From: UBA2882 sp045542735
GTDB taxonomy: Bacteria; Bacillota; Clostridia; Lachnospirales; Lachnospiraceae
DNA length: 64,000 nt
Assembly (NCBI GenBank): GCA_045542735.1
Contig: JAZQLQ010000026.1
Span: 384,422 to 448,421 of the forward strand
Direction: 5' to 3'
Shown here: one piece after another, positions 52,555 to 62,400 of the stretch
Position numbering within the stretch: the stretch's first letter is position 1
Layout of the letters: every line of letters begins with the position of its first letter
Program-made: the position numbers and the translations under genes
The notes under the pieces: model-generated
Seen by the model: the letters and a program-made list of their open reading frames with translations, nothing else
Database searches by the model: none
What the model was told of the DNA's origin: nothing

Positions 52555-53651
52555 AGAAAGGAAGTTGGTTTATAATTGGTATAAGTGTTGTTATATTCGT
52601 GAGTTTGTGGCTGAAATCTAATATTGTTTCTATTAGCGATGTGGCCATCAAAAATGCCGTTGGAGAAAAACTACATTTGAGTGACTCAGAAACAGAAAAA
52701 ACAACTCTTCATTTTTCGAAAAAAACGATAGCAAGTATATCATCAATATCGGTCGAAGGAGAAAATATTGATTTAATCGAATTAAAACAGTTTTCGGGTT
52801 TGCATCATCTTACAATTGAGCCCCCAATATTATCTGAAGAGGAATCAAAATATTCCATAAATATCACGGGATTAGATGTGTTAGAGAATATGAATGGATT
52901 AAAAGAAGTTCAAATAATATATGCAAAAAATATAGAGCATCCCGGAGTGTTTAAAAATGTAAAAGTATTATCTCTGTATTATTGTGGAATTAGTAATACT
53001 GATGAGTTATCAAAGTGCATAGAACTGGAGGAATTGTATCTTTGTTCTGACGTAGATGATTATAGTTTTTTGAAAGAAATGGTTAATTTAAAAGTGTTAG
53101 AGATATCAGCTAATGATGATACGTTTGATTTCCGATTGTTACAGTATTTGCCTAACTTAGAAAGACTGGATTTAAAAGGAATAACTTTAGAACAAGATGA
53201 GTTTGAATTAATATGTAAATATAATAAAAAATTACAGGCGCTGTATATATATAATGGTAATTTGGAAAATATCAATAACATAGATAATTTATCTGACCTT
53301 AATGCATTATACCTCATAGATTGTGATATTGAGAATGCCGAACCATTAAAAACTTTACAAGAATTAAAAGTATTAAATATTTCAGGGAATCCATTGTGTT
53401 ATGAAGATTTTCAAAACATCTGTATATATAATAGGGGGTTAAAACAACTTTTTTGTAGTAATACAGAGATAAAAAGGATAGATGCAATTATTAATTTGAA
53501 TGAGTTAGAGGATTTAAATGTGAGCAATTGCGGAATTAAAGATGTTAGAGTTTTATCAAGTTTAGATCATATTAAAACGTTGGTGATTGATGAATCGAGT
53601 GGTGCTAAGGAACAATTGAAAGAAGCAAATATAGCAGTATATTATGAATAA
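52551..53651 (+). CDS. Membrane-anchored leucine-rich repeat protein, candidate immunity for the second LXG effector
   Basis: 366 residues. One N-terminal membrane span (about 5-22) leaves the rest outside. From about residue 85 to 355 there are internalin-like leucine-rich repeats (LKVLNISGNPL, LNALYLIDCDIENAEPLKTL, LEDLNVSNCGIKDVRVLSSL), giving a curved binding surface. Its position directly after the effector argues for immunity by binding the toxin outside the membrane. It could also be an adhesin, but there is no LPXTG sorting signal or long stalk. Confidence 0.72.
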   Translation: MKKGSWFIIGISVVIFVSLWLKSNIVSISDVAIKNAVGEKLHLSDSETEKTTLHFSKKTIASISSISVEGENIDLIELKQFSGLHHLTIEPPILSEEESKYSINITGLDVLENMNGLKEVQIIYAKNIEHPGVFKNVKVLSLYYCGISNTDELSKCIELEELYLCSDVDDYSFLKEMVNLKVLEISANDDTFDFRLLQYLPNLERLDLKGITLEQDEFELICKYNKKLQALYIYNGNLENINNIDNLSDLNALYLIDCDIENAEPLKTLQELKVLNISGNPLCYEDFQNICIYNRGLKQLFCSNTEIKRIDAIINLNELEDLNVSNCGIKDVRVLSSLDHIKTLVIDESSGAKEQLKEANIAVYYE

Positions 53652-53725
53652 GTTTAATACAATTATGGTATTTTGAAACGAAGGACATTGTAGTAATAGT
53701 ATGTGAAATACATGGGGGTAAATAG

Positions 53726-56098
53726 ATGAGCACATATGAGAAAATAGTTTGTAAAGGACTAAAAACGGACTTACATATTCATTCTGTATATTCAAGTAAG
53801 AAAGATGGTATGGATAAAGTAAAAAATAACACATTAGAAAATTTGCCTACTTTAGTTAATAAATTGAATGAGTATCAGATAGAAATGTGTGCAATTACGG
53901 ACCATGACTATTTTAATTATGAACTATATGCAGAATTGAAAAAGGAGGAAAATAAAGCCGGTAGTATAAAAAAGGTTCTTCCGGGTGTAGAATTTTCCGT
54001 AGCATACGAGGATGCTACAATAATTCATATTGTTACAATATTTAATGATAAAGATGATAATAAGGTTAGAATGATACAGGATGTTTTCGACACAGGAATT
54101 GGAAAAGAACTATATAAAAATGGTTCGTATTCAAGAGAAAATTATTATAAAATTTTGAAGGCAATAGGGTTAGATTTTGTAATGATTGCACATCAGAAAA
54201 AATCTCCTTCTTCAAAACAGAAAGCGAAATCAGCAGATGTGATGTCATTAGGACAAGAGCAATTTGATAAGTTGCTTTTTATGGAATATTTTGATGCATA
54301 TGAGTTTCATGATAAAGCAAATGAGATTCATAATAAACTGTATGGGATTGAGAAAGGTGCAGAAGAAAAATTACGTTTTATTACAGGAACGGATTGTCAT
54401 GATTGGCCTAGTTATCCACATTATGGACCGGGAAAGACAGAAGAGGTTTTGTTTACATACTTAAAAGCATTACCCACTTTTAAAGGATTAGCAATGGCAA
54501 TTACTGATAAACATAGAATTAATTTGACAGACTCTTTTTTTGGACAAGGGAAATATGTAGAGACTATTTCCTTGGGAGTTGATGAACAAGAGTTATCTAT
54601 TCCATTATCTAAAGGGATAAATGTTATTATAGGAGATAACTCTATAGGAAAATCTTTAATGCTACATGCTTTAACAGAAAATAGGCATATTCCTAGTAAT
54701 AAACTAAAACGAGGATATGAAAGATATTTGAGTAAAAATAATTTAACTGTTAACACGCATATTACATCACAAGATATCTTCAAATTTAATTATCAAGGAG
54801 AAATTAGAGGAATATTTGATGATCCGGATATGAAAGCGGATGATTATCTTAAAATGTTTTTCCCGGAGCCAATAGATGTGCAAAGATATAGAAAACCCGT
54901 AGAGAAAGAATTTGCGCGATTATATGATTGTCTAGAGAAAAAATTTGAATATGATAAAAAGGTTAATAATTTAAATTCTTTTTATTTATTAAATGAAGAA
55001 CCGGAAGAGAAAGAATTGATAATAGGAAGTTCCATAGAATCCTATTCATTAAATAATATAAAGAAATTGTTGGCTGACTTTGATGAAATGATCCGCAAAT
55101 TAGTAAATGAAATACTTGAAAATGAGGAATTAGAGAAGAAGGATCAGGCACACTTACAGAAAGAAGTAGAGTTTTTCGAGACTTTAAAGATAAAGTATCA
55201 AAAAATTTGTGATAATAAGCAAATAGAAAATAAGAAAATCAATATATACAATACGTGCGTAAGAAATTATAAGGAAGAGTATCGTATAAGACAAACAGAT
55301 GCAAATAATCAATATGAATCTTTTGTAGAGAATAAGAAGAACGCAGTTGAAGATATTATTGCATTGGTAATCGAACAACAGGATATTAGAACTTTCGAAT
55401 TCAATATTAATACCATTGAAGTTGTACCGGAACAAAATCCTGTAGATTCGTATATCTTTGTATCCAAGATTGGTGTTGAGCAGATTAATATAGCGTATTT
55501 AACGAGTGTGTTAAATAGTGTGTTAAGAAAGGACAAGTTACTATTTGAGTTATCATTAGTTAATGAAGAAAATTTGAGAAGTATGATTAGTCGTTTCCCA
55601 ACTGATGAAGAGAATGCGTTGAATGGCTTGAAAACTAAAATTGAAAATAGATTAAACGAAGATTTCAAAGTGGTTAAAGCAATTATTGAAGAGCAGAAAG
55701 ATGTTTTTGAAGAACTGTCGGACGGGTTTAATTCTCAAATATATTTTAGACTATTGACCGGTGAGGAAAAAAACAAAGGGATATATATTATTGATCAGCC
55801 GGAAGATCATATTTCACAAAAAGCTATTAAAGAAAATGTACTTGAGCAATTTAGAAGAATGAGTCGTAAACGACAAATTCTTATGGTAACACACAATCCA
55901 CAGTTTATTGTAAATTTAGATGTTGATAATGTCATCTTTTTAAGTAAACAAAATGGTAAATTTAATATTCAATCAGGAGCTTTGGAATATGAAGATGGTG
56001 AATGTAATATTCTAAAGATTGTTGCTGACAATATAGACGGTGGTTTGGATACGATTAAAAGGAGAATGAAACGCTATGACAAAGAATTACAAATTTAA
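53726..56098 (+). CDS. PHP-domain phosphoesterase fused to an SMC/ABC-type ATPase
   Basis: 790 residues. The N-terminal PHP domain has DLHIHS (15-20), ITDHDYF near 60, PGVEFS near 88 and CHDW near 229, the metal-binding residues of a nuclease or phosphatase. An ABC-type ATPase begins with INVIIGDNSIGKS (P-loop 303-310) and holds a coiled-coil insertion (about 375-560). It ends with YIIDQPEDHIS (Walker B and D-loop, about 687) and VTHNPQFIVNLD (His switch). The layout resembles TrlF-like and anti-phage ATPase nucleases. It starts the operon with two more genes that overlap in series. A defence role is inferred from layout and neighbours. Confidence 0.82.
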   Translation: MSTYEKIVCKGLKTDLHIHSVYSSKKDGMDKVKNNTLENLPTLVNKLNEYQIEMCAITDHDYFNYELYAELKKEENKAGSIKKVLPGVEFSVAYEDATIIHIVTIFNDKDDNKVRMIQDVFDTGIGKELYKNGSYSRENYYKILKAIGLDFVMIAHQKKSPSSKQKAKSADVMSLGQEQFDKLLFMEYFDAYEFHDKANEIHNKLYGIEKGAEEKLRFITGTDCHDWPSYPHYGPGKTEEVLFTYLKALPTFKGLAMAITDKHRINLTDSFFGQGKYVETISLGVDEQELSIPLSKGINVIIGDNSIGKSLMLHALTENRHIPSNKLKRGYERYLSKNNLTVNTHITSQDIFKFNYQGEIRGIFDDPDMKADDYLKMFFPEPIDVQRYRKPVEKEFARLYDCLEKKFEYDKKVNNLNSFYLLNEEPEEKELIIGSSIESYSLNNIKKLLADFDEMIRKLVNEILENEELEKKDQAHLQKEVEFFETLKIKYQKICDNKQIENKKINIYNTCVRNYKEEYRIRQTDANNQYESFVENKKNAVEDIIALVIEQQDIRTFEFNINTIEVVPEQNPVDSYIFVSKIGVEQINIAYLTSVLNSVLRKDKLLFELSLVNEENLRSMISRFPTDEENALNGLKTKIENRLNEDFKVVKAIIEEQKDVFEELSDGFNSQIYFRLLTGEEKNKGIYIIDQPEDHISQKAIKENVLEQFRRMSRKRQILMVTHNPQFIVNLDVDNVIFLSKQNGKFNIQSGALEYEDGECNILKIVADNIDGGLDTIKRRMKRYDKELQI

Positions 56099-56393
56099 TT
56101 ATACTGACGGTAATTATACCTTGACGTATAGCAATCCGGCAGAGAAAAGAGATGCTTTTTGTGTTAATGAAGAGACTATGCAATTTGATACAAAGTATTT
56201 TTATGAATATGTTTTTAAGGATGTCAATGAGAAAATAGCAATACAAATTGATAATGTCATGGATGAATCTACTATGGATAAAAATACCTATAAGAGAGGA
56301 GTGCGAGTTTATAGTACTATTGATGAACTGTGCAAGCAAATAGTAGATGGAATCAACACAAAGTGTTTTGGAGTTGTGAATAGCGGTGAGTGA
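56076..56393 (+). CDS. Small unknown protein of the PHP-ATPase operon
   Basis: 105 residues, soluble, not recognised. It overlaps the ATPase gene by 23 bases and the next gene by 8, so it is made together with both. It is rich in Asp, Asn and Tyr with a mixed beta pattern (TDGNYTLTYSNPAEKRDAF, then RGVRVYSTIDELCKQIVDG). It may be a partner or inhibitor of the ATPase. Confidence 0.65.
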   Translation: MTKNYKFNYTDGNYTLTYSNPAEKRDAFCVNEETMQFDTKYFYEYVFKDVNEKIAIQIDNVMDESTMDKNTYKRGVRVYSTIDELCKQIVDGINTKCFGVVNSGE

Positions 56394-57090
56394 GTTTGTT
56401 TTGTGGTTAGGAGCTGCGCTTTTTTGTACATATTGCTTTTCGATAACTATAGTGTTACAGCAAGGATGGAAAAAAGTGAAATGCATCTGGTGGTGGATTT
56501 TAGCAAAAGACGCCATAGTTATATTAGATAACATATATGGAAAAGAAATTACCAATTTTGATGCGGTATGTATAATTGTAGGATTTGTATATCTTGCATC
56601 TTTGTCAATAAACTATATCCTTAATGCAGAAGATTTTTTTAATAAATTTGCTATATTTGCCGCATGGTTGATTTTTCTAATTATACTATCATTTTCTGCA
56701 CTAAATGTTAGTACAAGTATGATGTATATTTTTAAGATAATGCTCATGCTTATGTTAGTCATAGGAATTGTTATGTTAGGAAATTTAAACATAACGTTTA
56801 AAATCATAGGAGCAATAGTTGTGTATGTGTTAATGATAGCAATAGATGTAGTGTTGACAACGAGTTTTCTTTATTCGCCTGTAGATCAAGGTGTTGAAGC
56901 GATGTATCAGGTGTTTCAAAGAATATACTGTTTGAATCCGTTAACTGAGCCCTATGATAAAGGTGAATTAATTAGTAGTATTGTGGATTTTTTGATGTGT
57001 AGAATTATGGATGTTATCTTGTTGGGATTTTTATCTACTACATTTATGGAAATTTGCAATAATAGCGGAAGAAAGAAGAATGAAGGATAA
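56386..57090 (+). CDS. Unknown polytopic membrane protein of the PHP-ATPase operon
   Basis: 234 residues from GTG 56386, overlapping the previous gene. Six or so hydrophobic segments: about 2-20, 28-42, 55-75, 85-105, 108-125, 132-155, and one near 205-225. No transporter or enzyme motif was seen. A membrane protein tied by overlap to a sensor-like ATPase would suit a membrane-permeabilising effector of an abortive infection system, but this is only an idea. The stop codon lies inside the left 63-bp inverted repeat. Confidence 0.68.
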   Translation: MSEFVLWLGAALFCTYCFSITIVLQQGWKKVKCIWWWILAKDAIVILDNIYGKEITNFDAVCIIVGFVYLASLSINYILNAEDFFNKFAIFAAWLIFLIILSFSALNVSTSMMYIFKIMLMLMLVIGIVMLGNLNITFKIIGAIVVYVLMIAIDVVLTTSFLYSPVDQGVEAMYQVFQRIYCLNPLTEPYDKGELISSIVDFLMCRIMDVILLGFLSTTFMEICNNSGRKKNEG

Positions 57091-57148
57091 TTTTTAGTTA
57101 TCCGTCAGAAATAGATTTATAAAACAAGTGATAATTACAGGATTATCT
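57086..57148 (+). repeat. 63-bp inverted repeat, left copy
   Basis: From GATAATTTTTAG to AGGATTATCT, an exact reverse complement of 62567-62629. It covers the last codon of the upstream membrane protein and ends 22 bp before the GT4 start. The match continues weakly outward with GAAT four bases beyond. Confidence 0.97.
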
Positions 57149-57170
57149 TATATATTGGAGGCAGTACATA

Positions 57171-59435
57171 ATGAAAAAGATATTGATTCTATGCTTTTTG
57201 GGAGATCCTACTTACCCCTCGGGTTCCATATCAGGAACAGGTGGGTTTAATGCCTCTGTTAAAGACGTACTTAACTATTTAATAGAATCCAATCAGTATG
57301 AATGTATAGTTATAACCAATGCCATGTGGAATTCTACCAAAACTCTATGTGAAAAAATATCGGAAAAGATAATGCTTTATCGCATTTGCTCTAATAAAAA
57401 ATATCCTGACGAGATACAAGATGCTATAATGTTTCAATCATCCGTAGAACAAATAGTCAAAGACTTTAATAGTATATTATTTATACATAGTTTTTACTGG
57501 TTATCTGGAAAAATCGCATATGAATTATCAGTTAAATATCAGTTACCCTTTATTCACACTACTGTTTCGTTAGCAAAAGAAAAACTTCGCAACAACTTTA
57601 AACCATTAGTAGAGCACCAATTGGAGTTTGAAAATATATTTCTTCCAAAAGCAAAATTTATTTTAGCGATAACAGAAGAAGAAAAAGAAGTACTTATTTA
57701 TGAGTATAATATTTCTATTGCTAAAATTATTGTCGAAGGACAAACAGTTGCAGAAGCATTCCATACACCGATATATGATAATTATGGTATACCGCATACA
57801 ATTTCCAGTGATATCCCTCGTCCCTTGCCAACAACTTTAAACGAAAATTCTCAAGTTGATAACATATGGTGGAGCAGTAAGCCGTTTATTTATGTTGGCC
57901 GAATAACTATGATAAAAGGATTAGATATTATAATTAGAGCTTGGATAGCTTTGGAAAAACGTTTTGACGGTCATGTTCCGCCTTTGTGGATTGTTGGAAA
58001 TACTCCGTATGAAATTGATTCATTTAGACAAAATTTAAATATTGAGCACAATGTTCTTGGAAAATATGAAGCAGAGAACAGAATAATTTGGTGGGGATAT
58101 TTGTCGCCACCTGCCATAAGCACACTATATCTAAAAGCTTCTGTACTTGTTACACACTCTGCATTTGAGAGCGGTGGTCGAATGATTTTGGAAGCACTTT
58201 GCCAAGGTGTACCAGTTATTTCCAGCAATACCGGATTTGGAAAAGATTATATTGTAAATTGGCTAAATGGTTTCATTGTTGATTATGGAGACATAGAAAA
58301 TCTTATACTACGTATGTCGCATTTTGCAAGAAATCCTTTTCTGTCTAATGTACTAGGAGCAAATGCAAAAGCAACTTTCGATAATCTAGAAAAAATGTGG
58401 CATCATAAGGCTCGTATCATTAAATTGTATGAAGCCCTATCACGAGGAGAATCATATACTAACACCTCAAAAGAATACTCTTCAATAACAGAAAATGCAT
58501 TTACCAAAGGAATAGTGGAGACTTATCCCTATTATTATTCTCGAATGACAGAAACTGATATTATTAAAATATTATATAATTATGAAACGCAAATTGGTGC
58601 ACCTATATCAGTCAGAAATCTAACTAAAATTGACAATGCAGATATTTGGGAATATGCACAAAAAGTTGTTATTAAGAATATATACTCAAAAATAAACAAA
58701 AGAAAGATTTGGGATATCTCACAAGAAAAAAATGTATTAAGTGAACAACAGATTTTGGAAAGCCTTGAAACAATATGTATGATTCCTTCTGTTTTAACAC
58801 CACTACGAATTGATAAAACCCATTGCATAATTGTTATGCCCTATATTTATATATTATCATACCCTGAAATATTGCAAAATCTTAATGAAATTGCAAAAGT
58901 TTTGAATAAAATCTCTAGCCACAAGGGATTCGGAAATGCTATCTCTTTGGCAAGATATTGGAAAAATATTATTAAAAATATAGAATTACTCGATAATCAC
59001 CTTATAAATCATTTTTATGCAAATATTCCTTCTAGAATTAAAAAGAATATGGCGCAGATAGTAGAGCCGACTACTCCCTCCTTGTTTTGTCTTCAGTATG
59101 CTCAATCAATTATCGGACATATAGGAATATACCAAGAACAATTAACGTTATTACCGTCAACTCGGCATCAAATTGCAGAAAAAGGACTGGATGCTGGCAT
59201 ATTATTCTTGGATTTTCTATTTTTAAATTCGGAAGAAAAATTAATTCGTCCAGATAAGTTGGATTTTTTAAATACATTATCTTCTATTTTTGTTATTTCA
59301 AAAAAGAAAATCCTAGAATGGGCACTTTGCATATATATAGAATATATTATACAAGGTATTTTGTTTGAAAAATATTCCGATAAGTACTTTAGAATTTATG
59401 ATTCTCTACTTGACTTGTTTAACAATATACTTTAA
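57171..59435 (+). CDS. GT4-type glycosyltransferase with unknown C-terminal domain
   Basis: 754 residues. The N-terminal 420 form a GT-B fold: GTGGFNASVKDVLNYL near 23, FIYVGRITMIKGLDIIIRAW near 242, and TLYLKASVLVTHSAFESGGR with MILEALCQGVPVISS (about 322-350), whose Glu is in the GT4 EX7E region. The C-terminal 330 residues are helical and not recognised. No membrane segment is present. AT content is high. It is the only + strand gene in the inverted-repeat cassette and converges with the STAND gene 17 bp away. It does not sit with polysaccharide genes, so a defence or modification role is possible. Confidence 0.78.
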   Translation: MKKILILCFLGDPTYPSGSISGTGGFNASVKDVLNYLIESNQYECIVITNAMWNSTKTLCEKISEKIMLYRICSNKKYPDEIQDAIMFQSSVEQIVKDFNSILFIHSFYWLSGKIAYELSVKYQLPFIHTTVSLAKEKLRNNFKPLVEHQLEFENIFLPKAKFILAITEEEKEVLIYEYNISIAKIIVEGQTVAEAFHTPIYDNYGIPHTISSDIPRPLPTTLNENSQVDNIWWSSKPFIYVGRITMIKGLDIIIRAWIALEKRFDGHVPPLWIVGNTPYEIDSFRQNLNIEHNVLGKYEAENRIIWWGYLSPPAISTLYLKASVLVTHSAFESGGRMILEALCQGVPVISSNTGFGKDYIVNWLNGFIVDYGDIENLILRMSHFARNPFLSNVLGANAKATFDNLEKMWHHKARIIKLYEALSRGESYTNTSKEYSSITENAFTKGIVETYPYYYSRMTETDIIKILYNYETQIGAPISVRNLTKIDNADIWEYAQKVVIKNIYSKINKRKIWDISQEKNVLSEQQILESLETICMIPSVLTPLRIDKTHCIIVMPYIYILSYPEILQNLNEIAKVLNKISSHKGFGNAISLARYWKNIIKNIELLDNHLINHFYANIPSRIKKNMAQIVEPTTPSLFCLQYAQSIIGHIGIYQEQLTLLPSTRHQIAEKGLDAGILFLDFLFLNSEEKLIRPDKLDFLNTLSSIFVISKKKILEWALCIYIEYIIQGILFEKYSDKYFRIYDSLLDLFNNIL

Positions 59436-59452
59436 AGAACATATAAATATAT

Positions 59453-62400
59453 CTATAATTTCAAAAGTATTTTTCCGTGGTGCTCATAAACAGTATTTTC
59501 AAAATATTTTTTAAATATCACTTTATCTGAACATATAGTATTTATTTGCTCTGGCATATATTTTCTTGTTCTATCAAGTAGCATATCGTGCATACACATT
59601 GCTTCTTGAAAAGTAGAACTTATACACCGGAGCAAATATAATGTGATTATAATACCTATCAATAATTTATTTGCCCTAGTCACATGATTACTAGTTGAGT
59701 TGGCCAATTCATCACATCGTTTTAAGAATATAGAAACTGCTTCTTTCAATAGTACAAGTGCATCTACATATTTTTCTTCAACAACAAAAGAAAATGCACA
59801 GTTAACTAGAGGAGACCATAAATGTATTGAGTGTTCGATTTTTTGAAATATTAAAATAGATTTTCTATAAAATTCCACACTATTATTAATATCCTCCATA
59901 ACAGCATAGCAGTTTCCAAGCGTATTATATGCACGCCCCAATTCAATATTTACATCATATGATAGTGCATCTATAATAATATCTTCTGCCATCTCTTTTG
60001 CCATATCATATTCCTTCAGAAAAAAATACATATTTGCAATATTTACGCGATTGTGCAATTGCTCTGCTATTGGCAACGTAATATAGTATTTCTCATTTGA
60101 CTTAAAATAGCGAAGAGCCACCTTAGGATTAACACCTGCAATACTTGCAGCTTTATGTGTATTATATGAAGAATGCAGTAGTGAAAAATCAGGATTTTTT
60201 TTGATGTCACATTCAAAAGATTCTAAGCACGCTTCCATTCCTGAAAGATGTTTAATTGATAGCGATTTTAACCATAATACATGTTCAAACACTAACGGAA
60301 AGTTTTCATATCCATTATGTTTTCGTGCTAATCGTTTTGCTTTGTAGGCCAGTTTTAGGCACTTTTTGTGTTCGGATTTCATATGCATTTTTTTCATTTC
60401 AAAAAATGACTCATATATACATGCTTCTATATATCTAATATGATGTTTAAAATCTTTTCTGGAAATTCTTATAAGTAAATGGAACTTTCCTAATAGCGCT
60501 TCAAGCTCATCGTCGTATCCACCGACTGTATTCCATTTTATGCTTATCATATTTTCTAAAATGTCAAGTTTCTGTAATGTAAATGTTTTACTGTCTAAAC
60601 CTTTGGCTTCAAATGAACGATATCCCATCTCATATATATCCAGTGCCTGGTTATTGTCTCCTTGGAGACGTAATGCTTTGCCAACTTTATTGCATTCTGT
60701 CAGTAACAACATATAATCATGACAAATATCTAATAATTTAACATATAGAACCCCCTGTTCTATTGCATCTCGGTAAAACAATTCAATGTTACTCATCATG
60801 TTTTTTGCAAGTTCTTGTAATAATATATTCGAGATATAAATAGAATAATTTTGAAGCGTTTTTATATAAAACTCATGTTTAATACTAATAATATCCTTAT
60901 CAACTCTTACTAATCCTGTATTACACAAGAGTTTTTTTATTTCTGTTGGGTTTTCACCCGAAATCTTTACAATATTTTCAATAGAGCATTTTCCTTTTAA
61001 TAGAGAGAGCATCGCAAAGGGTATTATCAAGCGCTCAGATTCTTTATTATTCATAATATTTCGTAATAGTTCCTTTAAAATAGCACTATCATAATTTTTA
61101 TTAAAGTATTTCATTTCCCTTTTTAATTCAGAGCCAAGAACAACTTTTTTTTCTAATTTTGGCTTTAAAATTTGCAAAGCGGCATCCAAAATAAGAGGAT
61201 TATCAGGAAGCGATTGTGCTAATTCCTTTACCTGATCACCTTTCAGCGAAGGGAGTTTCTTCTTTATATATGACTCTGCTTCCAATAAAGAAAATTTACT
61301 TATCATGTAATCACCAATAACTCGAGGTGAATTATGTAATCGGTGCTGGATACATTCCCACTCATCTAATGTTATTTTCATTTCGCCAGCATAGTTATCT
61401 CTTATTTCCACTAAAAAGAAAATATTGCAAAAACTAAGACGGGTAATTAGCTTTTGTATAAAATCACAACTCTCTTCAAAGGCAGACTCCATGTTATGTA
61501 TGTGAATACAATATGGTATTCTATTAGAATAATGTTTAAATAATTTTTCAACAATATTTAAAAGTATATATTGATAAATGTCACTATTTCCATTGTATTC
61601 TTTAATTTCTTTTGAAAATATAAATTGTAAGCATTCAATATCACTTGAGGTTAATGTTTCAGTGCCAATTTGTCTAAATACTTCTCCAATTTCCTTTTCT
61701 GTACTCTTAATAATAATATCCGGTGAAAACCCCCACACACCCTCCAACAGCTTAAGAAAAATAGTTCTTGATGTATTTTGCACATACATATCTATATCAA
61801 GTATCTGATAGTTCTTTTCTTGCAAATATTTTTTTAAAACAGCGCACAAACAACTCTTGCCACAGCCTTGGTTGCCATTAAATAGCGCAAGACCACCACT
61901 GTGGCAGGATAACTCTGCTTCAATTAAGTTAATTTGTTTATCTCTATCAATATCTCTTACATATTCATCAATATCGATTACATTACTTTTGGTTTGTTGA
62001 TTATTAACATAAACGCTAGTTGGAATTGCTTCTGACGATTTTTTCAAGAATGCAATAAAATCCATATTATATTTACTTTTTTTATCAGGATTTTGGCGCT
62101 CATACCACTCATATAATGTTTTGCCGTTCAATGTTTCTATATATATTCCCAAACGTTCACTGTATACTTTAAGTTGATGTAGTGTATTCGGTGAAAAAAT
62201 TATATTTGTAGCAATATAAACCTCATCCGTAAAGCGATTGATTGCAATAATCAAAGCCTTTGAAAAATCATTTAATGGTAAAGAATTTCCTAGTGATGAC
62301 CTAAGTTTTGCTTCAAAGAGTATTTCACGAATACCTTTTTCTGGAATAATAAACGATGAATATAAAACTCCATCATATCCGCCATCTCCAGATGGTGGGG

